Positions 51,301-60,289 of a stretch of 64,000 bases of DNA are shown here, in pieces. Source of the DNA: Hydrogenophaga sp. RAC07 (GTDB lineage: Bacteria; Pseudomonadota; Gammaproteobacteria; Burkholderiales; Burkholderiaceae_C); contig NZ_CP016449.1 in the NCBI RefSeq assembly GCF_001713375.1, positions 4,445,501-4,509,500 on the forward strand, given 5' to 3'. Made by a program: the position numbers and the translations under genes. Each line of letters begins with the position of its first letter. Position 1 is the first letter of the stretch. Below the pieces are notes generated by a model. That model did no database searches. It was not told the DNA's origin and saw only the letters and a program-made list of their open reading frames with translations.

Positions 51301-51950
51301 ACGACCTGGTCGCCCGCCGTGTCGAGTTCCTCACCGGCTACCAGAACGCCGCCTACGCTGCCGAGTACCAGCGCTTCGTCGCCCGCGTGCGCGCGGCCGA
51401 GGCGCCTCTGGGCAAAACCACGCTGAGTGAGGCCGTGGTGCGCAACCTCTTCAAACTCATGGCTTACAAGGACGAGTACGAGGTCGCACGCCTGCACAGC
51501 GATCCGGCCTTCCACGCCCGCCTGGCGAGCCAGTTCGAAGGCGATTTCAAGCTCAAGGTGCACCTGGCACCTCCGCTGATCGCCAAGAAGAACGAGCGTG
51601 GCGAACTGGTCAAGCAGCCGTTTGGCCCTTACATGTTCACGGCGTTCAAGTGGCTGGCGCGCTTCAAGGGACTGCGCGGCACCGCGCTGGACATCTTTGG
51701 CCGCACCGAAGAGCGCCGCACCGAGCGCGCGTTGATTGCGCAGTACCGCGCCGACATCGAGGCGCTGCTGCCCCAGCTCGCTGCGACCAACCTGGATTTG
51801 GCGGTGGAGATTGCGCGCATTCCGGAGCACATCAAGGGCTTCGGGCATGTGAAGGAGCGCAACCTGGCCGCGGCCCGCACGCGCCGCGACGGATTGCTGA
51901 CCCAATGGCGCCAGCCCGCCGGCTTGAGCGCCCTGGCCAAAGCCGCCTGA
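48351..51950 (+). CDS. Indolepyruvate:ferredoxin oxidoreductase, fused single-chain
   Basis: A 1199-residue thiamine-diphosphate enzyme that oxidatively decarboxylates aryl or branched 2-oxo acids to acyl-CoA, passing electrons to ferredoxin. Order: pyrimidine-binding part (FISGYRGSPLGGYDQAL), TPP/Mg part (FCSGCPHNTSTRVPEGSRA, GIGCHFM, GGEGVPWVGQQPF), a 4Fe-4S cluster motif (VCEGCGDCGVQSNC) and a C-terminal gamma-like domain (VIVAGVGGTGVITIGQLL, QDAAGLAQKGGATWSHV). Archaeal IorA and IorB are thus fused. The ATG at 48351 follows GGAGACAAAACG; the longer frame lacks similarity. It likely works in aromatic amino-acid degradation under the adjacent Lrp-type regulator. Confidence 0.95.
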   Translation: MNAPLPEHIRRALETVTLDDKYALDQGRAFMSGVQALVKLPMLQRQRDALVGKNTAGFISGYRGSPLGGYDQALQKAAPHLKAQNIVFQPGVNEELAATALWGTQQLGFAPPGTNKFDGVFGIWYGKGPGVDRCSDVFKHANMAGTTPWGGVIAVAGDDHVAKSSTAAHQSDHIFKACGLPVFFPTSVQDILDLGLHAIAMSRFSGVWAGMKTIQEIVESSATAVIDPDRVNIVVPEFVMPPGGVHIRWPDHALDQEARLFDYKWYAALAYIRANKLNHNVIAGPNDRFGLIASGKAYNDTRQALLDLGLDDDTCRRIGLRLHKVAVVWPLEAQTTREFATGLREILVVEEKRQVIEYQLKEELYNWRPDVRPNVLGKFEEVEGDFSGGEWSMPNPSERTLLRANADLSPAIIARAIAKRLKKMGQVPEDVMARIDAQLAILTAQEQSMQTLLTQGVAGAERQPWFCSGCPHNTSTRVPEGSRAMAGIGCHFMTIWMDRATVGFTQMGGEGVPWVGQQPFSKDQHMFANLGDGTYFHSGLLAVRQSIAAGVNITYKILYNDAVAMTGGQQVGERPEGHSVVQIAQSMRAEGAVKITIVTDEPEKYDGVKGLPEGIAIQHRDLLDAVQKEFREIQGTTVIIYDQTCATEKRRRRKRGTLVDPAKRVVINELVCEGCGDCGVQSNCLSVEPLETEFGRKRTINQSSCNKDYSCVKGFCPSFITVEGGQLRKKDKKGAAAEWTGGVVPAPRLPALGSEAWGVIVAGVGGTGVITIGQLLGVAAHLEGKGIVTQDAAGLAQKGGATWSHVLIGARQDDIRTTRVASASADLIIGCDPIVSANKETWQRLRAGRTHVALNVSATPTAAFVKNPDWQNPAQACVDALVHSLGTESVGAFDAETAATRLMGDSLYTNPMMLGYAWQKGWLPLELASLMRAIELNAVQVDKNKAAFEWGRRAAHNPQAVAALWQKAGAGEQVIQFKKRESLDDLVARRVEFLTGYQNAAYAAEYQRFVARVRAAEAPLGKTTLSEAVVRNLFKLMAYKDEYEVARLHSDPAFHARLASQFEGDFKLKVHLAPPLIAKKNERGELVKQPFGPYMFTAFKWLARFKGLRGTALDIFGRTEERRTERALIAQYRADIEALLPQLAATNLDLAVEIARIPEHIKGFGHVKERNLAAARTRRDGLLTQWRQPAGLSALAKAA

Positions 51951-51992
51951 GCCGAGGGCCTTTGGCCCATCGCGCCAACACACCCCCCGGCA

Positions 51993-51998
51993 TACAAT
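51993..51998 (+). promoter_or_regulatory. Possible -10 element of the yajC-secDF operon
   Basis: TACAAT in the context GGCATACAATCG, a common form of -10 box in this bacterial group, about 90 bases before yajC and just before the leader hairpin. No good -35 is seen. Confidence 0.4.
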
Positions 51999-52013
51999 CG
52001 CCGGTTGTGTTCC

Positions 52014-52049
52014 AGCGCCCGGCACCGCTCGCAGCGGGGGCCGGGCGCT
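52014..52049 (+). promoter_or_regulatory. Very stable stem-loop in the yajC leader
   Basis: AGCGCCCGGC pairs perfectly with GCCGGGCGCT, with an inner CCGCT-CGC-AGCGG stem, giving about 15 base pairs in 36 bases. It lies between the predicted -10 and the yajC start, followed by CGACCTTTTCC. It could be an attenuator, a partial terminator for read-through from upstream, or a protein-binding leader. Confidence 0.6.
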
Positions 52050-52087
52050 CGACCTTTTCCTGATCCTGAACCTGTTGGAGACCGCTC

Positions 52088-52414
52088 GTGTTCATTTCCT
52101 CCGCTTACGCCCAAGCCGCCACCGGTGGCGACACCCAATCCACCATCCTGGGCATGCTGCCGCTGGTGTTGATGTTCGTGGTGCTGTATTTCGTGATGAT
52201 CCGCCCGCAGATGAAGCGCCAGAAGGAGCACAAGGCCATGGTGGAAGCCCTGGCCAAAGGCGACGAAGTGGTGACCGCCGGTGGCTTCCTCGGCAAGGTT
52301 TCCAAGATCGGCGAAATCTACGTCGGCGTGGAACTTGCCGACGGCATGGAAGTCCAGATGCAACGCACCGCCGTGGTTCAGGTGCTGCCCAAGGGCACGC
52401 TGAAAAGCGTCTGA
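52088..52414 (+). CDS. yajC: Preprotein translocase subunit YajC
   Basis: A 108-residue single-pass inner-membrane protein of the Sec holotranslocon, partner of SecDF. One helix (MLPLVLMFVVLYFVMIRP) is followed by the family core MKRQKEHKAMVEALAKGDEV and VTAGGFLGKVSKIGE. The start is GTG at 52088 with GGAG eight bases before. Unlike the common tgt-yajC-secD-secF order, no tgt gene lies upstream here. Confidence 0.96.
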   Translation: MFISSAYAQAATGGDTQSTILGMLPLVLMFVVLYFVMIRPQMKRQKEHKAMVEALAKGDEVVTAGGFLGKVSKIGEIYVGVELADGMEVQMQRTAVVQVLPKGTLKSV

Positions 52415-52510
52415 TGATGCGATGGGGCGGTTTGACCGCCCTTCGCGTTTTCAACCCGCCCCTCCACCGATCCCGCTGACACATTTGCGGCCTCCAGGGC
52501 CGGCATCACC

Positions 52511-54394
52511 ATGAACCGTTACCCGCTGTGGAAGTACGCGATCCTTGTGGTCGCCCTGCTGATCAGTGCGATCTATGCGCTGCCCAACCTGTTCGGCGAG
52601 TCGCCCGCCGTGCAGGTGTCGGCGGCCCGTTCCACGGTGCGCATCGACAGCGGCACGGTGACCCGGGTGGAGCAGGCGCTGGCGGCGCAAGGCGTTCAGG
52701 CCGCGTTGATCCAGCTGGATGCCAATTCGGTCAAGGCCCGCTTCGAGAACACCGACGACCAGCTTAAGGCGCGCGACGCGCTGGAAAAGGCCTTCAACCC
52801 CGATCCGGCCGACGCCGGCCACGTGGTCGCGCTCAATCTGCTGCCGCGCACACCCGCATGGCTGATCTCGCTGGGCGCCTCGCCCATGTACCTCGGCCTG
52901 GACTTGCGCGGTGGCGTGCACTTCATGCTCCAGGTCGACATGCCCGCGGCCTTGCAGCGCCGTGCCGATGTGTTGACCGCCGACCTGCGCAGCGCCTTGC
53001 GTGAAAAAGGTGTGCGCCACGGCGGCATCAACCGCAGCGGGCAGACCATCGAGCTGCGCGCGCCCGACGCCCAGACCGCGCAGGCCGTCAGTGGCCTGAT
53101 CCAGGACCAGTTTCCCGATCTCGTGGTGGCCGAGACGCCCGATGGAACCGGCGTGCGGATGGTGGCCACCATCAAGCCGGAAGCGGCGCGCCTGGTGCAA
53201 GACCAGGCCTTGAAGCAGAACATCACCACCCTGCACAACCGCATCAACGAACTCGGCGTGGCCGAGCCGGTGATCCAGCAGCAGGGTGCAGACCGTATCG
53301 TGGTGCAGCTGCCCGGCGTGCAGGACACCGCCAAGGCCAAGGACATCCTGGGGCGTACCGCCACGCTGGAAGTGCGCATGGTCGACGAATCATCCGAAGG
53401 CCAGGCGGCCGAACGCGGCACCGGCCCGGTGCCCTTCGGCTCCGAGCGCTATCCCGAGAGCAACGGCCAACCCGTCATCGTCAAGCGCGACGTGCTGCTG
53501 ACCGGCGAAAACCTCACCGATGCGCAGGCCGGCTTTGACAGCCAGACCCAGGAAGCCGCCGTGCACCTCACGCTGGACGCGAAGGGCGCACGCATCTTCC
53601 GCGATGTGACCCGCGAAAACGTGGGCAAGCGCATGGCGATCATCCTGTTTGAAAAAGGCCGGGGCGAGGTGGTCACGGCCCCGGTGATCCGCGGTGAAAT
53701 CGGCGGCGGTCGGGTGCAGATTTCCGGCGCCATGACCAGCGTGGAAGCCAGCGACACGGCCCTGCTGCTGCGCGCCGGCTCGCTCGCCGCGCCCATGGAA
53801 ATCGTCGAAGAACGCACCATCGGCCCCAGCCTGGGTGCCGAGAACATCGAAAAAGGCTTCAACAGCGTGATCTGGGGCTTTGCGGTCATCGTGGTCTTCA
53901 TGTGCGTCTACTACGCACTCTTCGGCATGTTCTCCAGCATCGCGCTGGCCTTCAACCTGCTGTTGCTGGTGTCGCTCCTGTCCATGCTGCAGGCCACGCT
54001 CACCTTGCCCGGCATTGCGGCCATGGCGCTGGCGCTGGGCATGGCGATCGACTCCAACGTGCTGATCAACGAACGTGTGCGCGAAGAGCTGCGCCGTGGT
54101 TCTTCACCGCAGGTGGCGATCAACACCGGCTACGACCACGCCTGGGGCACCATCCTGGACTCCAACGTCACCTCGCTGATCGCGGGCTTGGCTTTGTTGA
54201 TCTTTGGCTCCGGTCCGGTGCGCGGTTTTGCGGTGGTGCACTGCCTGGGCATTGTCACGAGCATGTTCTCCTCGGTGTTTTTCTCGCGTGGCCTGGTCAA
54301 CCTCTGGTACGGCCGGCAGAAGAAGCTCAAGACGGTCTCCATCGGGACCGTGTGGCGCCCGGATGACAAGACCCCCGCCATCAAGGCCGACTGA
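52511..54394 (+). CDS. secD: Protein translocase subunit SecD
   Basis: A 627-residue RND-type membrane protein. A first helix (KYAILVVALLISAIYALPNL), the D1 motif LGLDLRGGVHFMLQVD, a large periplasmic domain, and five C-terminal helices with IAAMALALGMAIDSNVLINE carrying the proton-relay Asp. With SecF it uses proton motive force to pull proteins out of SecYEG. It is 96 bases after yajC and 14 before secF. Confidence 0.97.
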   Translation: MNRYPLWKYAILVVALLISAIYALPNLFGESPAVQVSAARSTVRIDSGTVTRVEQALAAQGVQAALIQLDANSVKARFENTDDQLKARDALEKAFNPDPADAGHVVALNLLPRTPAWLISLGASPMYLGLDLRGGVHFMLQVDMPAALQRRADVLTADLRSALREKGVRHGGINRSGQTIELRAPDAQTAQAVSGLIQDQFPDLVVAETPDGTGVRMVATIKPEAARLVQDQALKQNITTLHNRINELGVAEPVIQQQGADRIVVQLPGVQDTAKAKDILGRTATLEVRMVDESSEGQAAERGTGPVPFGSERYPESNGQPVIVKRDVLLTGENLTDAQAGFDSQTQEAAVHLTLDAKGARIFRDVTRENVGKRMAIILFEKGRGEVVTAPVIRGEIGGGRVQISGAMTSVEASDTALLLRAGSLAAPMEIVEERTIGPSLGAENIEKGFNSVIWGFAVIVVFMCVYYALFGMFSSIALAFNLLLLVSLLSMLQATLTLPGIAAMALALGMAIDSNVLINERVREELRRGSSPQVAINTGYDHAWGTILDSNVTSLIAGLALLIFGSGPVRGFAVVHCLGIVTSMFSSVFFSRGLVNLWYGRQKKLKTVSIGTVWRPDDKTPAIKAD

Positions 54395-54408
54395 ACGAGG
54401 ATTGCAGC

Positions 54409-55362
54409 ATGGAACTCTTTCGCATCCGCAAGGACATCCCGTTCATGAAGCACGCGATCGTGCTGAACGCCATCTCGTTCATCACGTTCGTTCTCGCGGT
54501 CTTTTTTCTCACCACCCGGGGCTTGCATCTGTCGGTGGAATTCACCGGCGGCACCGTCATGGAGGTTGCCTACGAGCAGCCTGCCGATCTGGAGTCGGTG
54601 CGCAAGGTGATCGAAGGCCTGGGCTATGCCGACGTGCCGGTGCAGAACTTCGGTACGTCGCGCGACGTGTTGTTGCGCCTGCCGGTGCAGGCTGGCCAGT
54701 CGTCCGGTCAACAGAGTGAAACCGTGCTGGCTGCGCTGAAGGCGCAAAACCCCGCGGTGGAACTGCGCCGCACCGAGTTCGTGGGGCCGCAGGTGGGGCA
54801 GGAGCTGGTCTCCAGCGGCCTCATGGCACTGGGGCTGGTGATCGTGGGAATCATGATCTATCTGGCCTTCCGGTTTGAGTGGAAGTACGCGGTCTCGGCC
54901 ATCGTCGCCAACCTGCACGACGTGATCATCATCCTGGGCTTTTTTGCCTTCTTCCAGTGGGAGTTTTCGCTGGCCGTGCTGGCCGCTGTGCTCGCCGTGC
55001 TGGGGTATTCGGTCAACGAATCGGTGGTGATCTTCGACCGCATCCGCGAGACCTTCCGCAAGCAGCGCAAGATGAACACGCAGCAGATCATCGACCACGC
55101 AATCACGTCGACCATCAGCCGCACCATCATCACGCACGGCTCCACCCAGATCATGGTGCTGTCCATGCTGCTGTTCGGCGGCCCCACGCTGTTCTACTTT
55201 GCGCTCGCCCTGACCATCGGCATCTGTTTCGGCATCTACTCGTCGGTGTTCGTGGGCGCGGCCATGGCGATGTGGCTGGGCATCAAACGGGAAGACCTGA
55301 TCAAGTCCAGCAGCAAGAACGAAGGTGATCCGGACGACCCCAACGCAGGCGCTGTGGTTTAA
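54409..55362 (+). CDS. secF: Protein translocase subunit SecF
   Basis: A 317-residue partner of SecD with six helices. Family marks are LSVEFTGGTVMEVAYEQP, the membrane motif LGYSVNESVVIFDRIRE and the C-terminal FGIYSSVFVGAAMAMWLG. It ends the operon; an 83-base gap precedes the DUF1631 gene. Confidence 0.97.
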   Translation: MELFRIRKDIPFMKHAIVLNAISFITFVLAVFFLTTRGLHLSVEFTGGTVMEVAYEQPADLESVRKVIEGLGYADVPVQNFGTSRDVLLRLPVQAGQSSGQQSETVLAALKAQNPAVELRRTEFVGPQVGQELVSSGLMALGLVIVGIMIYLAFRFEWKYAVSAIVANLHDVIIILGFFAFFQWEFSLAVLAAVLAVLGYSVNESVVIFDRIRETFRKQRKMNTQQIIDHAITSTISRTIITHGSTQIMVLSMLLFGGPTLFYFALALTIGICFGIYSSVFVGAAMAMWLGIKREDLIKSSSKNEGDPDDPNAGAVV

Positions 55363-55445
55363 GCGCGAACACCTCGTCGGGCATACCCTTTGTGAGCACC
55401 TTAACTTCGGGGCGCTGAAATCTTTCATGTCATACTGAAAGCATT

Positions 55446-57857
55446 GTGTCTCCCCCCGATCAGCACGTCTCTTCCCTGGCCAAACAGGCACGTGAACTCT
55501 TCGTGGTTCATGTGGGACGTGCCCTTCCCGAAATGGTCAAGGCCTGCGACACGCGCCTGACCTCCATCCTCGACCAAGCCGGCTCGGCGCGCGACATGCA
55601 GGCCCGGCGCGACGCTTGGACCGCTTTCCAGAAGCACCAGACCACCTGGCTCAACCAGAGCCGCAAGGCGCTGCAGCGCACCTTGTTGCCACGCACCTCC
55701 AGCAGCGGTCAGCCCATCAGCATGTCGGGCGCGCTCGAGCTCGTGGCCGAAGGCGCCATTGACGACCAGATCATGGCCTCGCGCCTGGCCATGCGGGTGC
55801 TGGAAAAGGCGTCCACCGAACTCAACGAACTGCGGCTGCGCGTGCAGCACCTGGAAAAGCGCCAGGAGTTGTCGCGCGGCGACGTGTTGCTGCCCGATGT
55901 GACCGCCCGCATCCTGGTGGACCAGTGGCTCGAATCCGAGATGACCCGTGATGGTTGGGCCCTGGTGCAGGACGCACTGGCACCGGTCATGACGCTCAAG
56001 CTGCACGACGCCTACAAGGCGGCCAACGAATTCCTGGTCGCCAGCGGCGTGATGAAGGAAATCGACCTGCAGGCGCTGGTCAGACGCGCTCCCGGCTCGC
56101 GCGCCGAGGGTCCGCCCGCCGCGCCACCGCAGTCCAGTCCGGTGGGCGCACGCGTCCCGCCTGGAGGCGTTGCTCGATCCGGTGGTGCGGGTGAAGGGTT
56201 CCGACCGGCAGGCACCCATCCAGGCGCAGCTCCAAATGCCGGCCAGAGCGACTTCGGTGGCTCTGGCCCGGCAAGTCGTCCAAGCACCCCTGGTTCCTCC
56301 AGCATGGGTGTGCAGGACGAGACCCGCATGATGACCAGCGCATCACCTCTGGCCCGTGCGCGCATGCGCGCCCAGGGCGTGGTGGGCCGCTTGCGCCGCA
56401 TGCTGATCGACAAGGTCGGCGGTGAGTTCGAAGCCACGCAGATCCTGCCACCCTCGCCGGGCCTGGCGCAGGCCATGCAACGGGTGGTGCCGGGTGACAG
56501 CGCCGGCGCGGGCTTCTACGTCTCGGGCAACAGCCGCCCTGGCGCCGTGTACATGGATGCCACGCACGTTGAAAAAGCGGCGGTGGTGTTGCGACAGCGC
56601 ACGGCCGAGCTCAAGCAGGCCGCGAGCACCCCCACGGAGAAAGCCACCATCGAAGTGGTGGCCCTCATGTTCCAGAGCATCCTGGCCGAAGAGCGCATTC
56701 CGCCCAGCGTGCGCGTGTGGTTCGCCCGTTTGCAGATCCCGGTCTTGCGCGTGGCACTGGCCGAACCCGAGTTTTTCAGTGCCCTGCAACACCCGGCCCG
56801 CCGCCTGATCGACCGCATGGGATCGTGCGTGATGGGGTTCGAGTCCAACGTGAGCTCGGCTGCGCTGGAAGCCGAGATCAAGCGCGTGGTGCAGGTGATC
56901 GAGCAATACCCCGAAACCGGTCGGCGCGTCTTTCAGCTGGTGTTCGACGAGTTCCAGAAATTCTTGTCCACCTACCTCAGCGAACAAGGCAGTGCCAGCC
57001 GCTTCGTGAGCGTGGCGCAGCAGGTCGAGCAGAAGGAAACCTTGTCGGTCCAGTACACGATCGAGTTGCGCAAGCTGCTGGACGACGTGCCGGTGCGCGA
57101 CGAGGTGCGCGACTTCCTCTTCAAGGTGTGGGTCGACGTGCTGGCCGTGTCCAGCGTGAAGTACGGTCTGCGCCACGAAGAGACCAGCGCGCTCAAACAG
57201 GTGGCTTCCGACCTGCTGTGGGCGGCGAGTGCCAAGCCCAACCGCGACGACCGCGCCCGCGTGATCCAGCAGCTGCCTGCCTTGCTGCAGCGTCTGCGCC
57301 AGGGCATGGGTCTGTTGGGCTTCACCACCGGCATGCAGGACCAGCACATCAAGTCGGTGAGCGACACGCTGGCCGATGCCTTCATGTCGCGCACCGAGGC
57401 CATCTCCCAGGAGCAGCTCGACAACCTCTCCGACCGCCTGGCCAACCTCGAAGAGTATTTGCCGGCCAACGGGCTGGGCGACCTGGATCTGGACAACGAG
57501 AGCATCGAGATGATCACCGGCGTGGACGCCAGCAACATCGAGGTGATCAACCAGGGTGGCAGCCAGCCCAACGAGGCCATGCGCTCGTGGGCGGTCGAGC
57601 TACAGATCGGTTCGTGGTTCGGCCTGGACCACAACGGCAAGCTCAACAGCGTGCAACTGGCCTGGCGCAGCCAGCGCGGCCAGCTCTACCTGTTCGTCAC
57701 CAATGGTGGCCGTTGTTTCCTGATCCAGGCCACGCGGGTCGCGTCGTACCTGCAGGCGGGGCTGCTGGTGCCGAGTGAAGAAGAGGCGCTCACCGTGCGC
57801 GCCACACGCGACGCACTCTCCAAGCTCGACGCCAACCCCGAGCGCCTGCTCAACTGA
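55446..57857 (+). CDS. DUF1631 family protein
   Basis: An 803-residue cytosolic protein beginning VSPPDQHVSSLAKQARELFV from a GTG. A helical N-terminal part (to about 215) is joined by a Pro/Gly/Ser-rich disordered linker (about 215-300) to a long helical C-terminal region ending in a small beta domain (SWAVELQIGSWFGLDHNGKL, RGQLYLFVTNGGRCFLIQ) that resembles a PilZ-like segment. The whole matches DUF1631, often mislabelled thymidine phosphorylase. A c-di-GMP link is only suggested by that C-terminal fold. Confidence 0.88.
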   Translation: MSPPDQHVSSLAKQARELFVVHVGRALPEMVKACDTRLTSILDQAGSARDMQARRDAWTAFQKHQTTWLNQSRKALQRTLLPRTSSSGQPISMSGALELVAEGAIDDQIMASRLAMRVLEKASTELNELRLRVQHLEKRQELSRGDVLLPDVTARILVDQWLESEMTRDGWALVQDALAPVMTLKLHDAYKAANEFLVASGVMKEIDLQALVRRAPGSRAEGPPAAPPQSSPVGARVPPGGVARSGGAGEGFRPAGTHPGAAPNAGQSDFGGSGPASRPSTPGSSSMGVQDETRMMTSASPLARARMRAQGVVGRLRRMLIDKVGGEFEATQILPPSPGLAQAMQRVVPGDSAGAGFYVSGNSRPGAVYMDATHVEKAAVVLRQRTAELKQAASTPTEKATIEVVALMFQSILAEERIPPSVRVWFARLQIPVLRVALAEPEFFSALQHPARRLIDRMGSCVMGFESNVSSAALEAEIKRVVQVIEQYPETGRRVFQLVFDEFQKFLSTYLSEQGSASRFVSVAQQVEQKETLSVQYTIELRKLLDDVPVRDEVRDFLFKVWVDVLAVSSVKYGLRHEETSALKQVASDLLWAASAKPNRDDRARVIQQLPALLQRLRQGMGLLGFTTGMQDQHIKSVSDTLADAFMSRTEAISQEQLDNLSDRLANLEEYLPANGLGDLDLDNESIEMITGVDASNIEVINQGGSQPNEAMRSWAVELQIGSWFGLDHNGKLNSVQLAWRSQRGQLYLFVTNGGRCFLIQATRVASYLQAGLLVPSEEEALTVRATRDALSKLDANPERLLN

Positions 57858-57863
57858 GCGGGA

Positions 57864-58730
57864 TCAACCCTTGCGGGCCTGTTCGTACAGGCCTTGCACG
57901 CGGGGGACGTTGGCCTCCAGTTCGCGGATGCGGTTGGGGCCGCTGGGGTGGGTGGACAGAAAGCCGGGACCCGCCCCGCCACCCGCTGACGCCATCTTCT
58001 GCCACAAACTCACGCTGGCCTGTGGCCGGTAAGCGGAGCGCGCTGCGAGCTCAAGACCCACCAGGTCGGCCTCGGTTTCGTCTTCGCGGCTGAACTTGAG
58101 CGTGAGCAACTGCGTGCCCAGGTTGGCCGCCACATCGCCCAACTGGCCCAGACCAAACAGCTGCGCAGCGATCGACAGGCCGATGCTGGTCGCGCTGCTC
58201 TTGGCCACCCGGGCGCGCGCGTGTTCGCGCAGCGCATGGGCCATTTCGTGGCCCATGATCATGGCGGTCTCGTCGTCGGTGAGTTGCAACTTTTCAAGAA
58301 TGCCGGTGTAGAACGCGATCTTGCCGCCCGGCATGCAGAAGGCGTTGATCTGGTCGCTGCGGATCAGGTTGACTTCCCACTTCCAGCTGCTGGCGCGTTT
58401 GTTCCACTGTGGTGAGTGCGGAATGATGCGGCGCGCGATGTTGCGCAGCCGTTGCACCTCGGCGTGACCCGTGGGCAGCAGCGCCTTTTTGGCGTTGGCC
58501 TCGTTCATCATCTGTGCGTATTGCTGGTTGGCCGCCGCCTCCAGCTCTTCGGCCGGCACGAGGTTGCGCAGGGCCGAAGCCTGGCCCACGTCGACCTGGG
58601 CCGCGGCTGGCAACACGGCGCCGGCCGCAGCGGCGGTGCCCGCCAGCAGGAAGCCACGGCGGGCCGACCAGACATGTTCGGGCCGCGGTGCGGGGGCGTG
58701 GTCAGACTTGAAGTCGCAGATGAAACACAT
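57864..58730 (-). CDS. Tat-exported M48-family metalloprotease
   Basis: A 288-residue zinc peptidase. A twin-arginine leader, SARRGFLLAGTAAAAGAVLP, directs folded export. The zinc site is HEMAHALREHAR (HExxH) with a downstream Glu in EDETEADLVGLELA. This is the M48B/LoiP-BepA-like family, which degrades misassembled outer-membrane proteins in the periplasm. I prefer the ATG giving MCFICDFKSD; an upstream start at 58769 would add thirteen residues. It converges with the DUF1631 gene, six bases apart. Confidence 0.9.
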   Translation of the reverse strand: MCFICDFKSDHAPAPRPEHVWSARRGFLLAGTAAAAGAVLPAAAQVDVGQASALRNLVPAEELEAAANQQYAQMMNEANAKKALLPTGHAEVQRLRNIARRIIPHSPQWNKRASSWKWEVNLIRSDQINAFCMPGGKIAFYTGILEKLQLTDDETAMIMGHEMAHALREHARARVAKSSATSIGLSIAAQLFGLGQLGDVAANLGTQLLTLKFSREDETEADLVGLELAARSAYRPQASVSLWQKMASAGGGAGPGFLSTHPSGPNRIRELEANVPRVQGLYEQARKG

Positions 58731-58800
58731 GGGTGAATAATAGTCAAAGCCGTGCGGGTGTGCCCACATCGGTGAACCCTATCTTTTCTACGGCCCGCCG

Positions 58801-60189
58801 ATGTCTCCTCCCGCCTCCGTGACAAGCCCGTCGGCCGCCGAACCGACGCCGCAGCCCAGCCCGACCTGGGGCGAAACCCTGCGCGTGTACCTGGAGCCGG
58901 CCAGCCTGCGCATGTTCGCACTCGGTTTCTCCGCCGGGCTGCCGCTGCTGCTCGTGCTGGGCACCTTGAGCTTTCGATTGCGCGAGGCCGGCCTGGACCG
59001 CACGACCATCGGCTACCTCAGCTGGGTCGGTCTGGCCTATGCGTTCAAGTGGTGCTGGGCGCCGCTGGTGGACCGCCTGCCGCTGCCGTTGCTCACGCGT
59101 TGGCTGGGCCGGCGCCGAAGCTGGCTGCTGCTTTCGCAAGGCCTCATCATGGCCTCGCTGGTCGGCATGGCTTTGTCCGATCCACGGACCGGTTTGACCA
59201 TGGTGGTGTGGTGCGCGCTCGCTGTGGCGTTTGCTTCAGCCACGCAAGACATTGCGCTGGATGCGTTTCGCATCGAGTCCGCCGACGCGCGCCACCAGGG
59301 TGCGCTGGCTGCGACCTACCAGACCGGCTACCGCCTGGCCATGATCTGGGCTGGCGCTGGTGTGTTGTGGATCGCGGCGCGCGCCGAGGTGGCACCGGTG
59401 GCCGCGGCGGCGGGCGCAGCGCCGGGTGTGCTGTACCAGCAAGCCGCGTGGACGACGGCCTACCTCGTGATGGCTGCGAGCATGTTGGTGGGTGTGTTCA
59501 CCGTGCTGTTTTCGCGCGAGCCGGCACACGTGGTGTTGCCGCCGTCGAAGAACGCCGCCGAGTGGCTGCGAAGTGCGCTGGTCGAGCCCTTTGCCGATTT
59601 CCTCAAACGCTATGGCAAGCAGGCGGTGTTGATCCTCGCGCTCATCGGTGTCTACCGCATCAGTGACGTGGTCATGGGCATCATGGCCAACCCGTTTTAT
59701 GTGGACATGGGCTACACCAAGGACGAGGTGGCCGCGGTCACCAAGGTCTTCGGCGTGATCATGACGCTGGTGGGGGCATTCATTGGCGGCGCACTGTCGC
59801 TCAAGCTCGGTGTCATGCGCGTGCTCATGCTCGGCGCCGTGCTCTCGGCCGCGAGCAACCTGCTGTTTGCCTGGCTGGCCGGCCATGGACACGATGTGAC
59901 TGCGCTGATCCTGGTGATCTCGGCCGACAACCTGAGCGCGGGGGTGGCCTCTGCCGCCTTCATCGCCTACCTGTCGGGCTTGACGAATGTGAGCTACTCG
60001 GCCACCCAATACGCGCTGTTCAGCTCCATGATGCTGCTGGCGCCCAAATGGCTGGCGGGCTATTCGGGGGCGTTTGTGGACACCTACGACTACCCGACTT
60101 TCTTCACGGCCACCGCGTGCCTGGGCGTGCCGGTGCTGCTGCTGGTCTGGCTCGCCTCGCGCGTCGCTCCCGTGGGGCAACGTCCTTGA
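58801..60189 (+). CDS. AmpG-family muropeptide MFS transporter
   Basis: A 462-residue major-facilitator protein with about twelve to fourteen helices. FALGFSAGLPLLLVLGTLSF, LSWVGLAYAFKWCWAPLVDR and ATQDIALDAFRIE are AmpG hallmarks. AmpG takes up anhydro-muropeptides made by lytic transglycosylases such as MltA for recycling and, in some bacteria, beta-lactamase induction. The ATG at 58801 gives MSPPASVTSPSAAEPTP, a disordered tail ahead of the first helix. It is divergent from the M48 protease gene. Confidence 0.92.
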   Translation: MSPPASVTSPSAAEPTPQPSPTWGETLRVYLEPASLRMFALGFSAGLPLLLVLGTLSFRLREAGLDRTTIGYLSWVGLAYAFKWCWAPLVDRLPLPLLTRWLGRRRSWLLLSQGLIMASLVGMALSDPRTGLTMVVWCALAVAFASATQDIALDAFRIESADARHQGALAATYQTGYRLAMIWAGAGVLWIAARAEVAPVAAAAGAAPGVLYQQAAWTTAYLVMAASMLVGVFTVLFSREPAHVVLPPSKNAAEWLRSALVEPFADFLKRYGKQAVLILALIGVYRISDVVMGIMANPFYVDMGYTKDEVAAVTKVFGVIMTLVGAFIGGALSLKLGVMRVLMLGAVLSAASNLLFAWLAGHGHDVTALILVISADNLSAGVASAAFIAYLSGLTNVSYSATQYALFSSMMLLAPKWLAGYSGAFVDTYDYPTFFTATACLGVPVLLLVWLASRVAPVGQRP

Positions 60190-60289
60190 ACGTGCACCGC
60201 GTTCACCTTTCTTTACGCCGACCACAAGCCATGTTCACACCGGTGCCTCACCCTTGCGGCTTTCCGCTACCTGACCACACCCCACATCC

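Noticed and set aside
48171-52025. Long minus-strand extension of the Lrp regulator frame opposite the indolepyruvate oxidoreductase gene
   Set aside because: Only the last 169 codons match the Lrp family; the rest is antisense to a well-supported enzyme and has low-information composition.
55446-57857. Annotation as thymidine phosphorylase
   Set aside because: The sequence matches DUF1631; no phosphorylase motif is present and the label is a known carry-over error.
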